Of a DNA stretch of 17,596 nucleotides, positions 6,411-13,624 are shown piece after piece (the stretch's first letter is position 1; every line of letters starts with the position of its first letter). Below the pieces are notes generated by a model, which was given only the letters and a program-made list of their open reading frames with translations, made no database searches and had not been told where the DNA came from. Origin of the DNA: Clostridiales bacterium UBA1779 (GTDB lineage: Bacteria; Bacillota; Clostridia; Oscillospirales; CAG-272). Location: assembly GCA_002314565.1 (NCBI GenBank), contig DCGL01000156.1:1-17596 (forward strand). The letters are read 5' to 3'. The position numbers were made by a program, and so were the translations under genes.

Positions 6411-8176
6411 AAAAAACGGACAAACCGAAAATTACTCTGAGAGAGAAAATCCGGGTGCTTTTCAGACTCCTTTCTTTTGCCGGAAAATACAGCTGGCTTT
6501 TGTACACGGCCCTTATACTTGCTTTTGTCTATTCATTGTTCTCATATTACGTTCCTGTTGCAGTAGGCGAAGCCGTCAATATCATTTCAGATGAGGGCGC
6601 CGGCGGTTTTGACGCAGTTTTAAAGGCTCTGAAATATCTGCCCCTGCTGATTGCCTGCGGAGCGGTCTCCGATTTGCTTCTGCGTCTTGTTTCGTACAGG
6701 GGCGGTGCCTGTATTATCAGAAATATCAGGCGTGCTGCGTTTGAAAAACTGCAGAAACTTCCTCTGTCCGCTGTGGACAGGGAGGGGAGCGGAAATATTC
6801 TTTCGAGAATTGTCAACGATACCGACAGACTTTCCGACTGCCTGCTGACGGGTTTGGTTTCACTGTATGCCAGTGTTTTCGGAATTCTCATAACACTTAT
6901 CGGAATGCTGATTATGAGCCCCGTCGTCGGCCTTGCAGTTGCTCTGCTTACCCCGCTTTCCATGCTTCTTGCCGGATTTATCACCGGAAGGACCTTTGAA
7001 TTCTTCAAAAAATCGGCAAGGATTTCGGCGAAACAGACTGCTCTGTCAGAAGAAGCAGTTACAGGCTGCACTGAAATCAGAATATTTCAAAATGCGGAGC
7101 TTTGCATCGGACAGTTCGGGGAAGTCAACCGTGAATACCGTAAAACTGCAACAAAGGCGGTGCTTTTCTCATCGCTTACAAATCCGACGACCCGCTTTGT
7201 AAACAGTATGGTCTACTGCTGCGTAATCTTAATAGGAGGACTCTCAGTCCTTTCCGGAAGCATAAACCTCGGACAGTACGTCACTCTGATGACTTTTTCA
7301 AGAGATTATGCCAAGCCCTTCAACGATCTGTCGGGAGTTCTTGCCGAAGCGCAGAATGCTCTTGCCTCCGCCATGCGTGTGTTTGAACTGCTTGACACTG
7401 CCGAAGAAATCCCGGATGCAGAAGATGCTCACGTACTGTCACCGGAAGAAAAACACGGTCTTATCACTGCCCGCAATCTCGAATTTTCATATACTGACCG
7501 TCCGTTTATGCAGAATCTGAATTTCACGGCAGAACCCGGTCAGAAAATCGCAATCGTAGGTCCTACCGGCTGCGGAAAAACCACTCTCGTCAATCTTCTG
7601 ATGAGATTCTACCGCAAAAACGGCGGCAGCCTTGAAATATCCGGAACGGACGTGAATGATATCAATTGTATGAGTCTACGCTCGTCAGTCGGTATGGTTC
7701 TTCAGGATACCTGGATTTCAAGCGGAACCGTTGCAGATAACATCAGAATCGGCAAACCTTCGGCTTCAATGGATGAAGTGATTGATGCGGCAAAGAAATC
7801 TCACGCCCATTCCTTCATTTCAAGATTGCCCGAGGGCTACAACACCCTTATCGGTGACTCCGGCGAGATGCTCTCCGCCGGTGAGCGCCAGCTGCTCTGC
7901 ATTTCGAGAGTAATGCTTGCCCTGCCGCCCGTGCTGATTCTCGACGAGGCGACGTCATCAATAGATACCCGCACTGAGATGAAGATTCAGGCTGCCTTCG
8001 CCGAATTGATGAAGGGAAGAACCACCTTCATCGTCGCCCACCGCCTCAACACAATAAAGAATGCCGACCGCATTCTCGTTATGAATCACGGCATTATCGA
8101 AGAGCAGGGAACCCACTCTGAACTCATCGCCGCCGGCGGCTTCTACGCCTCACTCTACGGCGCACAATTTGAATAA
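6407..8176 (+). CDS. ABC exporter half-transporter with catalytic ATP site (subunit B)
   Basis: The 589-residue product has the same layout as its neighbour: membrane domain to about residue 320, then an ATP-binding domain. Walker A is GPTGCGKTT (385-393), Walker B is VLILDE with the catalytic Glu514, and the H-loop His545 is present (VAHRL). The signature, however, is LSAGE (489-493) instead of LSGGQ. Paired with subunit A, the Walker motifs of B meet the intact FSGGQ of A to form the working site, while the altered motifs of both subunits meet at the second, degenerate site. This exact complementarity shows that the two act as one heterodimer in the cytoplasmic membrane. GGGAGG at 6394-6399 precedes the ATG by seven bases. 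A strong terminator follows at 8186. Confidence 0.93.
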   Translation: MKKTDKPKITLREKIRVLFRLLSFAGKYSWLLYTALILAFVYSLFSYYVPVAVGEAVNIISDEGAGGFDAVLKALKYLPLLIACGAVSDLLLRLVSYRGGACIIRNIRRAAFEKLQKLPLSAVDREGSGNILSRIVNDTDRLSDCLLTGLVSLYASVFGILITLIGMLIMSPVVGLAVALLTPLSMLLAGFITGRTFEFFKKSARISAKQTALSEEAVTGCTEIRIFQNAELCIGQFGEVNREYRKTATKAVLFSSLTNPTTRFVNSMVYCCVILIGGLSVLSGSINLGQYVTLMTFSRDYAKPFNDLSGVLAEAQNALASAMRVFELLDTAEEIPDAEDAHVLSPEEKHGLITARNLEFSYTDRPFMQNLNFTAEPGQKIAIVGPTGCGKTTLVNLLMRFYRKNGGSLEISGTDVNDINCMSLRSSVGMVLQDTWISSGTVADNIRIGKPSASMDEVIDAAKKSHAHSFISRLPEGYNTLIGDSGEMLSAGERQLLCISRVMLALPPVLILDEATSSIDTRTEMKIQAAFAELMKGRTTFIVAHRLNTIKNADRILVMNHGIIEEQGTHSELIAAGGFYASLYGAQFE

Positions 8177-8185
8177 CATTCCCCT

Positions 8186-8214
8186 GACCGGCGACTTCGT
8201 CGCCGGTCCTTTTG
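8186..8214 (+). terminator. Intrinsic terminator after the ABC exporter genes
   Basis: GACCGGCGA (8186-8194) and TCGCCGGTC (8200-8208) form a perfect nine-base stem with a CTTCG loop, followed by CTTTT. It lies ten bases after the stop codon and separates the exporter unit from the AT-rich region downstream. Confidence 0.88.
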
Positions 8215-8215
8215 G

Positions 8216-8380
8216 GCCAAAAATCAAAACAAGCCTCGCGAGCAAAAAACTTTGCTGGAATTTTGATGTCGAGAAACCGATTGGAATGATTTTCGAGCAA
8301 CATTATTAAGCGTTCTATAGAATGCAAGAAGAAATATAAATACCGCAATAAAAAATATAATGAAAATGTAAAAAATACTA
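8216..8380. other. AT-rich intergenic region with nested inverted repeats, no gene seen
   Basis: I see no supportable gene here. A nested inverted repeat is present: ATCAAAA (8223-8229) with TTTTGAT (8261-8267) encloses AGCAAA (8241-8246) with TTTGCT (8251-8256). Further on, a 16-base palindrome (8310-8325, core TTCTATAGAA) lies 55 bases upstream of the -35 box at 8381. From about 8300 the base composition becomes clearly more AT-rich than the genes to the left, marking the edge of the island that carries the secreted-protein gene. Confidence 0.45.
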
Positions 8381-8409
8381 TTGACGACAAGATTGATTTG
8401 TGATACAAT
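8381..8409 (+). promoter_or_regulatory. Vegetative promoter of the secreted-protein gene
   Basis: TTGACG (8381-8386) and TACAAT (8404-8409) are separated by exactly 17 bases, and TGA just before the -10 box makes it an extended -10. Transcription should start near 8416, which leaves a leader of about 150 bases before the ATG at 8569. Design and spacer end (TTGTGA) closely resemble those of the pyr promoter at 11446. Confidence 0.8.
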
Positions 8410-8415
8410 AATATC

Positions 8416-8568
8416 AATCGATGGGAAAAATTTAGATAGCAGATAATCGCGTGTCTTCTGTTGCCGATTTGCGGTGGTGAAAGCGTACGGTATCCAGCGC
8501 AAATTAGATATATGGGAGGCTGCCAAGTGCTGTCTCCCATTATCTTTGTAAAGAAAGAGGGAACTACT
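8416..8568 (+). promoter_or_regulatory. Structured 5' leader of the secreted-protein gene
   Basis: Two hairpins can be drawn between promoter and gene. The first pairs ATTTGCG (8467-8473) with CGCAAAT (8498-8504), with a further TGG/CCA step inside. The second pairs ATGGGAG (8512-8518) with CTCCCAT (8534-8540), extended inward by short G-C steps. No T-tract follows either, and the ribosome binding site GAGGGA (8557-8562) stays free. I do not recognise a riboswitch class. An open frame runs through this leader into the gene but has no ribosome binding site of its own. Confidence 0.4.
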
Positions 8569-11370
8569 ATGAAACGGTTTGTCTCAAAAAGATTTCTCGC
8601 TTGCGCTCTTGCCATTGTTCTGGCGCTGTTCAATTTACCGATTTGGTCATTTGCTTACTATTCAAAAGATGGAGGAAATAATACTCCTCAGTATTCAGTA
8701 GCATTTAATCGAGATATGAAAAATGGTTTTACTAAAGGCAATTATACATATAAGCCTCTTTATAATTTTCGAACCCCCGACTTAACATTATTTGAAATGT
8801 CAGATAAACAGAAGAAAGTACTAAACAAATATTGGGAAGATCCAACGCTGTTTGACTATTATACTAATTATGATGATAATCTGTCTGAATGGATGAATGA
8901 ATGGAGGTATATGAGTTCAATTTGTGTTGATTATTCTACTGATATTTATTTTACAGGTATTTTTCAAGTTATTCCGGAAGAGTTGTTTTATATTCCGGGA
9001 GAGCATATGTATATCGGAAATGAATATGGTTTTTATATGAATGTTGGTTCTGAACGTGTATATCCAAATTTATCTTTTAATCATAGATTTGATGTCCAAA
9101 TTGTTATATTTGACTTCACGCTGATTAAGCCAATATTTGAAGGTATTAATCCAGCTAATGTTTATGGTAAAATAAAAACTGATGTGGTATATGAAGGGGC
9201 TTTTATTTATGATTGGGACTGTCCAAGCAGTAATAAAAGAATAAGTCCAGCAGGGCACGATGTGGATATGAATGTCTCAAATATTCAAGCCAATATTCTC
9301 TTATCTAATATAAATGAGAAAAATGTTGGTGAAGAAGGTTACGATCCATATAATGATGATGGCTTTTTTATTACAGATTTGCGTAATTCTACTGTAACAA
9401 AATATATGGAAGAAGGTGACAACTTTTATGCAGAAATGATATGGTTGACCTCAGACATTATTGCAGAACTCTCAGACGGCATACCGTTTGTTGAACAATT
9501 TATGGATGCAATAGGAAAAATAAAACTAACGTATGATATATTTAGCTTTATTAAAAAGAATATAAACGGAGATTTCAATGATACTGCTTGTTATGTAATA
9601 AATGATCAAACGCCGAGTACCACCCTTTTTTCTAATCGAAATTCTCAAATAGAAGACATCCGCTATAACGGATTGTGTAAATTTGCATCTTGGAACTATT
9701 CGTCTGATAATGAAATTCAAAGCACAGAATTTCTATATAAAGTAAATCGCGCAGACAATTCGAGTGTTGATAGTGTGAATGTTTCATCATTAATTCATAT
9801 TGAGATTAGTACCCCAGATACAAGAAATAATTCGTTTATAGGGGAAGGAGTGTTATTTGACGAACTTGAGAATCTGAAAACAGATGAAGTGGTAAATATC
9901 ACATTGCCTCAAAGAAGTATCAAGTCGGTACTGTTTGTTCCGCAGGAATCCGGATATTACTATTTCTCAAGTGTAATTGATGGTGGTAGTGTTGATAATG
10001 TTATTGTTTTTGATAAAAACAATAATGAATATCTTAATATCGAAAATCACACTATTTGGCTAGATAGAGAGCTTGTTTATAAAGTCACTATATCTAATCC
10101 TGATAATAGAACAAGAACGTGTTCACTGAGAGTGGAGCACATATCGAATTATTCATATATTAAATCATTGTTTTATTATAAATGCAATACTTTATTTTCA
10201 AATAATGATCCTCAATTTGAGACTGGTATATATGAACTTGGTGGGGTGGACAAAAAAACATATGAAATGGTAGTGAAAAGAGGTTACACTTACTCAATTT
10301 TCCCTGTGGCATATAGCGGAATTCCGAGTCTGGAAATCACCGGAGCAGTTTATCCCGGAGAATATTCGTATACGTCGGGATATGTATATTATGGGGAAGA
10401 TAATAAATCATTTATTTTTAATTGTACTGAAAGTGGAGTATTATTTATTTCTTTAGTAAATTTATCAGAAGAAAAAGGTTCGTTTTATATTAATGTGGAA
10501 GGTGACAATAGTGATGGGGAAAGTGACATAAGTGATGAGGAAAGTGACATAAGTGATGGAGAAAGTGAAGTGAGTGATGGGGAAAGTTACATAGATTATG
10601 AATTTTCATTTAATATTGAAGAAGCTGGTGACGGTGACTTTGTAGAATTTATACCTTCAAAATCAGGTGTATATGAATTTTCAATATCTTGTGATGATTG
10701 TTGCATTGCTGATTTTATCCCAGTGTTTTCACTGCTCAATAATTCTTGGGACGAGTTAGTAACAAATTCCGGTGACTATAAAAATGAGAATTCCGTAGTA
10801 CAATACTATTTATCAGCAGGAAAAACATATTACATTGAAGTTGGAGGCGGATATGATTGGGAATTTAAAGCAACAGTCACAGTTCTGCCTCCTGAACAGC
10901 TCAGAGAAGGAAGTAAAGGAGAACGTGTTAAACTGCTCCAATATTATATTAATCTTTTGGCATCGTCAGTCGAGTCTATTCCTGCATTAGAAATAGATGG
11001 TGATTATGGAAAGGAAACGGCTGAATCTGTCAAAGCAATTCAAGAAATGTGCAAATTGGAAAAGAATGGAATTGTTGACAGAATTACTTGGAATGCTATT
11101 TACGAAAAATGCCTTGATGCCAAGGATTCATCAGTCGTTATAATAAACAAATCATCACAATACAGTAAAAATGTCACAAGGCTGCAATGTCTTCTGAATA
11201 TCTTAAATAATAACTATAAATTGTCAGGTACAGTTGATGTTGATGGATATTATGGAAATCAATCAATTAATGCTGTGAAAAAGCTTCAAAGAAAATTTGG
11301 GTTAAGTGCTGATGGTATTGTCGGGAAGTTAACTTGGGAGGAATTTTATAAGAGAGCATTTACCGGATAA
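8569..11370 (+). CDS. Secreted protein with two C-terminal peptidoglycan-binding domains
   Basis: The 933-residue product starts at the ATG preceded by GAGGGA (8557-8562) six bases upstream. Residues 1-29 are a signal peptide: KR-rich start, hydrophobic core, and a likely cleavage after Ser-Phe-Ala29. Residues 30 to about 430 resemble nothing I recognise and are rich in Tyr, Asn and Asp. Beta-rich modules near 440-524 and 677-772 carry patterns like SGYYYFS and AGKTYYIEV, similar to bacterial prepeptidase C-terminal (PPC) domains. Between them is an acidic linker of four seven-residue repeats (SDGESDI type, 648-675). Two peptidoglycan-binding domains of the PG_binding_1 type end the protein (about 778-848 and 862-930, with the DGDYG/DGYYG and NGIVD/DGIVG patterns). 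No catalytic wall-hydrolase or protease motif was found. It is probably held at the cell wall. Its DNA is much more AT-rich than its neighbours, which suggests transfer. Function unknown. Confidence 0.85.
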   Translation: MKRFVSKRFLACALAIVLALFNLPIWSFAYYSKDGGNNTPQYSVAFNRDMKNGFTKGNYTYKPLYNFRTPDLTLFEMSDKQKKVLNKYWEDPTLFDYYTNYDDNLSEWMNEWRYMSSICVDYSTDIYFTGIFQVIPEELFYIPGEHMYIGNEYGFYMNVGSERVYPNLSFNHRFDVQIVIFDFTLIKPIFEGINPANVYGKIKTDVVYEGAFIYDWDCPSSNKRISPAGHDVDMNVSNIQANILLSNINEKNVGEEGYDPYNDDGFFITDLRNSTVTKYMEEGDNFYAEMIWLTSDIIAELSDGIPFVEQFMDAIGKIKLTYDIFSFIKKNINGDFNDTACYVINDQTPSTTLFSNRNSQIEDIRYNGLCKFASWNYSSDNEIQSTEFLYKVNRADNSSVDSVNVSSLIHIEISTPDTRNNSFIGEGVLFDELENLKTDEVVNITLPQRSIKSVLFVPQESGYYYFSSVIDGGSVDNVIVFDKNNNEYLNIENHTIWLDRELVYKVTISNPDNRTRTCSLRVEHISNYSYIKSLFYYKCNTLFSNNDPQFETGIYELGGVDKKTYEMVVKRGYTYSIFPVAYSGIPSLEITGAVYPGEYSYTSGYVYYGEDNKSFIFNCTESGVLFISLVNLSEEKGSFYINVEGDNSDGESDISDEESDISDGESEVSDGESYIDYEFSFNIEEAGDGDFVEFIPSKSGVYEFSISCDDCCIADFIPVFSLLNNSWDELVTNSGDYKNENSVVQYYLSAGKTYYIEVGGGYDWEFKATVTVLPPEQLREGSKGERVKLLQYYINLLASSVESIPALEIDGDYGKETAESVKAIQEMCKLEKNGIVDRITWNAIYEKCLDAKDSSVVIINKSSQYSKNVTRLQCLLNILNNNYKLSGTVDVDGYYGNQSINAVKKLQRKFGLSADGIVGKLTWEEFYKRAFTG
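10510..10593 (+). repeat. Four tandem 21-bp repeats encoding a Ser/Asp/Glu linker
   Basis: Four consecutive 21-base units (10510-10530, 10531-10551, 10552-10572, 10573-10593) share the pattern agtgatgRRgaaagt and encode SDGESDI, SDEESDI, SDGESEV and SDGESYI. They are in frame, so copy-number change would alter only linker length. The acidic repeat separates the unknown and beta-rich part from the module next to the wall-binding domains. Confidence 0.9.
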
Positions 11371-11377
11371 AAACGCA

Positions 11378-11428
11378 AATTATAATATTGCGGAGGTGTA
11401 TTTTGCACCTCCGCAAAATATTATAATT
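11378..11428. terminator. Long hairpin between the secreted-protein gene and the pyr promoter
   Basis: GCGGAGGTG (11390-11398) and CACCTCCGC (11406-11414) form a perfect nine-base core with a seven-base loop. Outside it, a 12-base AT stem (11378-11389 with 11417-11428) continues after a two-A bulge. It lies eight bases after the stop codon and 17 bases before the pyr -35 box. A clean T-tract is lacking on the + strand (A-rich sequence follows), so termination is likely but not certain; the + strand upstream A-run would give a T-run for the opposite direction. Confidence 0.65.
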
Positions 11429-11445
11429 AAAAAAATCACAAAATA

Positions 11446-11474
11446 TTGACAAAAAAACGGTTTTGTGATATACT
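11446..11474 (+). promoter_or_regulatory. Promoter of the pyr operon
   Basis: TTGACA (11446-11451), a perfect -35 box, and TATACT (11469-11474) are 17 bases apart, with TGA directly before the -10 box as an extended -10. A CCCC run at 11477-11480 precedes the likely start at the A residues 11482-11483. This is one of the two strongest promoters visible and should drive pyrC through carB. Confidence 0.87.
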
Positions 11475-11481
11475 TTCCCCT

Positions 11482-11579
11482 AATAGCGATTGTGCCGATG
11501 GACAGTCACGACTAATACTTCACCTTAGCTTTTCGTCTAAGTCCTTTTTGTCGTCGGCATAACTTTGGAGGATAAGCTG
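11482..11579 (+). promoter_or_regulatory. Structured leader RNA of the pyr operon
   Basis: A long-range stem pairs TTGTGCCGA (11490-11498) with TCGGCATAA (11554-11562, one G-U pair), continued on the 3' side by GTCG (11550-11553) pairing with CGAC (11509-11512). Inside, CTTAG (11524-11528) pairs with CTAAG (11537-11541) and is followed by TCC and five T residues (11545-11549), resembling a weak terminator. GGAC (11500-11503) could instead pair with GTCC (11541-11544). The outer stem ends four bases before the ribosome binding site GGAGG (11567-11571). I do not see the conserved PyrR anti-antiterminator motif. Attenuation or translational control is inferred from position only. Confidence 0.5.
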
Positions 11580-12875
11580 ATGAAGATAATGAAATTCGGT
11601 AACGCTCAAATGGCAGATTACACCCCGGTGTGCGATTCTTCTGCAGTGGGCGATTTTTCTTTATCCGAAAAAATGACCGAATCAGCTCAGAATATCAGCG
11701 GTACAGTGACGGAAAATTCACCTGAGAATGTATCTTGTGCCGAAACTGTCCCTTTCGAAATGCCGAAATATGTAAAACTGCCCGGTCTTGTTGATGTTCA
11801 CGTACATCTGAGAGAACCGGGCTTTTCTTATAAAGAGACAATCAGAACCGGGACTATGGCTGCAGTTCACGGCGGAGTGACAGCCGTATGTTCAATGCCG
11901 AACCTGAATCCTGCACCGGACACAGCGGAAAACCTGCAGCTTCAGCTTGATATCATTAAAAAGGACGCTGTCTCAAGAGTTTATCCTTACGGAACGATAA
12001 CGAAAAAACAGCTCGGTGAAGAGCTGTCGGATATGGAAGCGATGGCCGAAAAATGCGTTGCGTTTTCCGATGACGGCCGCGGCGTGCAGAGTGACTGTAT
12101 GATGCGCGCTGCCATGATAAAAGCCAAATCGCTTGGTAAGATAATCGTCGCCCACTGCGAAGACAACAGCCTGCTCAGAGCCGGATACATTCACGACGGA
12201 CAGTATGCTAAGGCACACGGTCACCGCGGGATATGCTCCGAATCCGAGTGGGGACAGATAAAGAGAGACATCGAGCTTGCCCGTGAAACCGGCTGCGCTT
12301 ATCACGTCTGCCATATTTCGACCAAGGAAAGCGTTGAGCTGATAAGGCAGGCAAAAAAAGACGGCGTCGATATCACCTGCGAAACCTGCCCGCATTACCT
12401 GATATTAGACGATTCATATATGCAGGAGGACGCCCGATTCAAGATGAATCCTCCGCTGCGCGACAAAACGGACAGGGAGGCGCTGATAGAAGGCCTTAAG
12501 GACGGAACGATTGATATGATTGTCACCGATCACGCTCCTCATTCGGCTGAAGAAAAGGGCCGCGGGCTTGAAAAAAGCGCCATGGGAGTGGTCGGACTTG
12601 AGACCTCCTTCCCGCTCGTGTACACTTATCTCGTGAAAACCGGCATCATCACGATGGAAAGACTGATTGAACTGATGCACGATAATCCCTGCCGCCGCTT
12701 CGGAATTGACACGCAGGGGGATTACACGGTTTTTGAAGTCGCCACCGAATACGAAATCGAGCCGGAACGCTTTTATTCAATGGGACGCAGCACTCCCTTT
12801 GCCGGATGGATGGTTTTCGGAAAGTGCCAAAAAACAGTCGTCGGCGGAAAGACTGTCTTTGAAGACGGTCAGTGA
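11580..12875 (+). CDS. pyrC: Dihydroorotase
   Basis: This cytoplasmic metalloenzyme closes carbamoyl aspartate to dihydroorotate. The 431-residue product (from ATG 11580, eight bases after GGAGG 11567-11571) carries the amidohydrolase motif PGLVDVHVHLREPG with metal ligands His74 and His76, and FSDDGRG (164-165 are the Asp pair at the position where type I enzymes use Asp rather than a carboxylated Lys). His192 (AHCED), His245 (VCHIST), ETCPHYL and Asp317 (TDHAPH) complete the site. A TTG at 11565 in frame lies partly inside the ribosome binding site and is not credible. The N-terminal segment before residue 62 is unusual: it lacks the usual repeated beta strands with a Gly-rich turn and has a Ser/Glu-rich stretch near 20-55. 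It is the first gene of the pyr operon. Confidence 0.95.
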   Translation: MKIMKFGNAQMADYTPVCDSSAVGDFSLSEKMTESAQNISGTVTENSPENVSCAETVPFEMPKYVKLPGLVDVHVHLREPGFSYKETIRTGTMAAVHGGVTAVCSMPNLNPAPDTAENLQLQLDIIKKDAVSRVYPYGTITKKQLGEELSDMEAMAEKCVAFSDDGRGVQSDCMMRAAMIKAKSLGKIIVAHCEDNSLLRAGYIHDGQYAKAHGHRGICSESEWGQIKRDIELARETGCAYHVCHISTKESVELIRQAKKDGVDITCETCPHYLILDDSYMQEDARFKMNPPLRDKTDREALIEGLKDGTIDMIVTDHAPHSAEEKGRGLEKSAMGVVGLETSFPLVYTYLVKTGIITMERLIELMHDNPCRRFGIDTQGDYTVFEVATEYEIEPERFYSMGRSTPFAGWMVFGKCQKTVVGGKTVFEDGQ

Positions 12876-12886
12876 AAGGAAAAAAG

Positions 12887-13624
12887 ATGAAACAGGGGAT
12901 TTTCACAGTGTCGGAAAACGCGGCTCTTACGGAAAACGTATTCCGTATGAAGCTTCAGGGCGACACCTCGGATATAACGAAACCGGGACAGTTCGTAAAC
13001 GTTAAGCTTGACGGCCTTTACCTGCGCCGCCCGATTTCAGTCTGCGACCGTGACGCCGGAGCACTGACACTTATATACAAGGCTGTCGGCGAAGGAACGG
13101 CACAAATGAGTCGCAAAAAGCCCGGAGAAAAGCTTGACCTGCTGACAGGACTCGGAAACGGCTACGACCTCTCAAGAGCAGGCGATTGCCCGCTGCTGCT
13201 TGGCGGAGGCGTCGGGGTTCCCCCGATGTACCTGCTTGCAAAAGAGCTCGTAAAACAAGGAAAAAAAGTAACCGCCATTCTCGGATTCAACAAAAAGAAC
13301 GAAGTCTTTTATGAAGAGGAGTTCAGAAAACTCGGTGTGTGCACAATCGTGGCGACAGCCGACGGCTCGTACGGGGAAAAAGGCTTCGTCACCGATGTGA
13401 TGAAAAAGCTGGAGTACTCCTTCTTCTACACCTGCGGACCGGAGCCGATGCTGAAGGCAGTATACGCTGCGGCGGCAACCGACGGTCAGTTCAGCTTTGA
13501 GAGACGCATGGGCTGCGGATTCGGAGCCTGCATGGGATGCTCATGCAAGACGATTACCGGAAACAAGCGCATCTGCCGCGAGGGACCGGTTATGGATAAG
13601 GAGGACATCATATGGGACGCTTAA
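12887..13624 (+). CDS. pyrK: Dihydroorotate dehydrogenase, electron-transfer subunit
   Basis: PyrK carries FAD and a [2Fe-2S] cluster and passes electrons from PyrD to NAD+. The 245-residue product has the FAD motif RRPISVCD near residues 43-50, the nucleotide-binding loop LLGGGVGVPP near 105-114, and a C-terminal cysteine cluster CGFGACMGCSC with a fourth partner in RICREGP. The start is ATG 12887, six bases after AAAGGA (12875-12880); an in-frame GTG at 12872 would precede that site and overlap the pyrC stop. The gene ends 13 bases inside pyrD, consistent with equal production of the two subunits. Length and motif order are normal for the family. Confidence 0.96.
   Translation: MKQGIFTVSENAALTENVFRMKLQGDTSDITKPGQFVNVKLDGLYLRRPISVCDRDAGALTLIYKAVGEGTAQMSRKKPGEKLDLLTGLGNGYDLSRAGDCPLLLGGGVGVPPMYLLAKELVKQGKKVTAILGFNKKNEVFYEEEFRKLGVCTIVATADGSYGEKGFVTDVMKKLEYSFFYTCGPEPMLKAVYAAAATDGQFSFERRMGCGFGACMGCSCKTITGNKRICREGPVMDKEDIIWDA

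Noticed and set aside
8224..8526. A minus-strand open frame with a hydrophobic segment in the AT-rich leader region
   Set aside because: It needs a TTG start, has no ribosome binding site, and its hydrophobic stretch comes from AT-rich DNA. It also runs across the mapped + strand promoter.
8461..8568. Upstream in-frame extension of the secreted protein
   Set aside because: No ribosome binding site precedes it, and it would place 36 residues ahead of a clean signal peptide; ATG 8569 has a proper ribosome binding site.
8410..8568. c-di-GMP or c-di-AMP riboswitch before the secreted-protein gene
   Set aside because: The conserved core sequences of these classes, as far as I can recall them, are not present; kept only as an unclassified structured leader.
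11529..11571. T-box or PyrR-type antiterminator in the pyr leader
   Set aside because: I found neither the T-box conserved sequence nor the PyrR binding-loop consensus; only generic pairing is visible.
11565..11579. TTG start for pyrC at 11565
   Set aside because: The TTG overlaps the start of the Shine-Dalgarno sequence GGAGG, which correctly serves the ATG at 11580.
12872..12886. GTG start for pyrK at 12872
   Set aside because: It lies before the AAAGGA ribosome binding site that serves ATG 12887 and adds five residues without family support.
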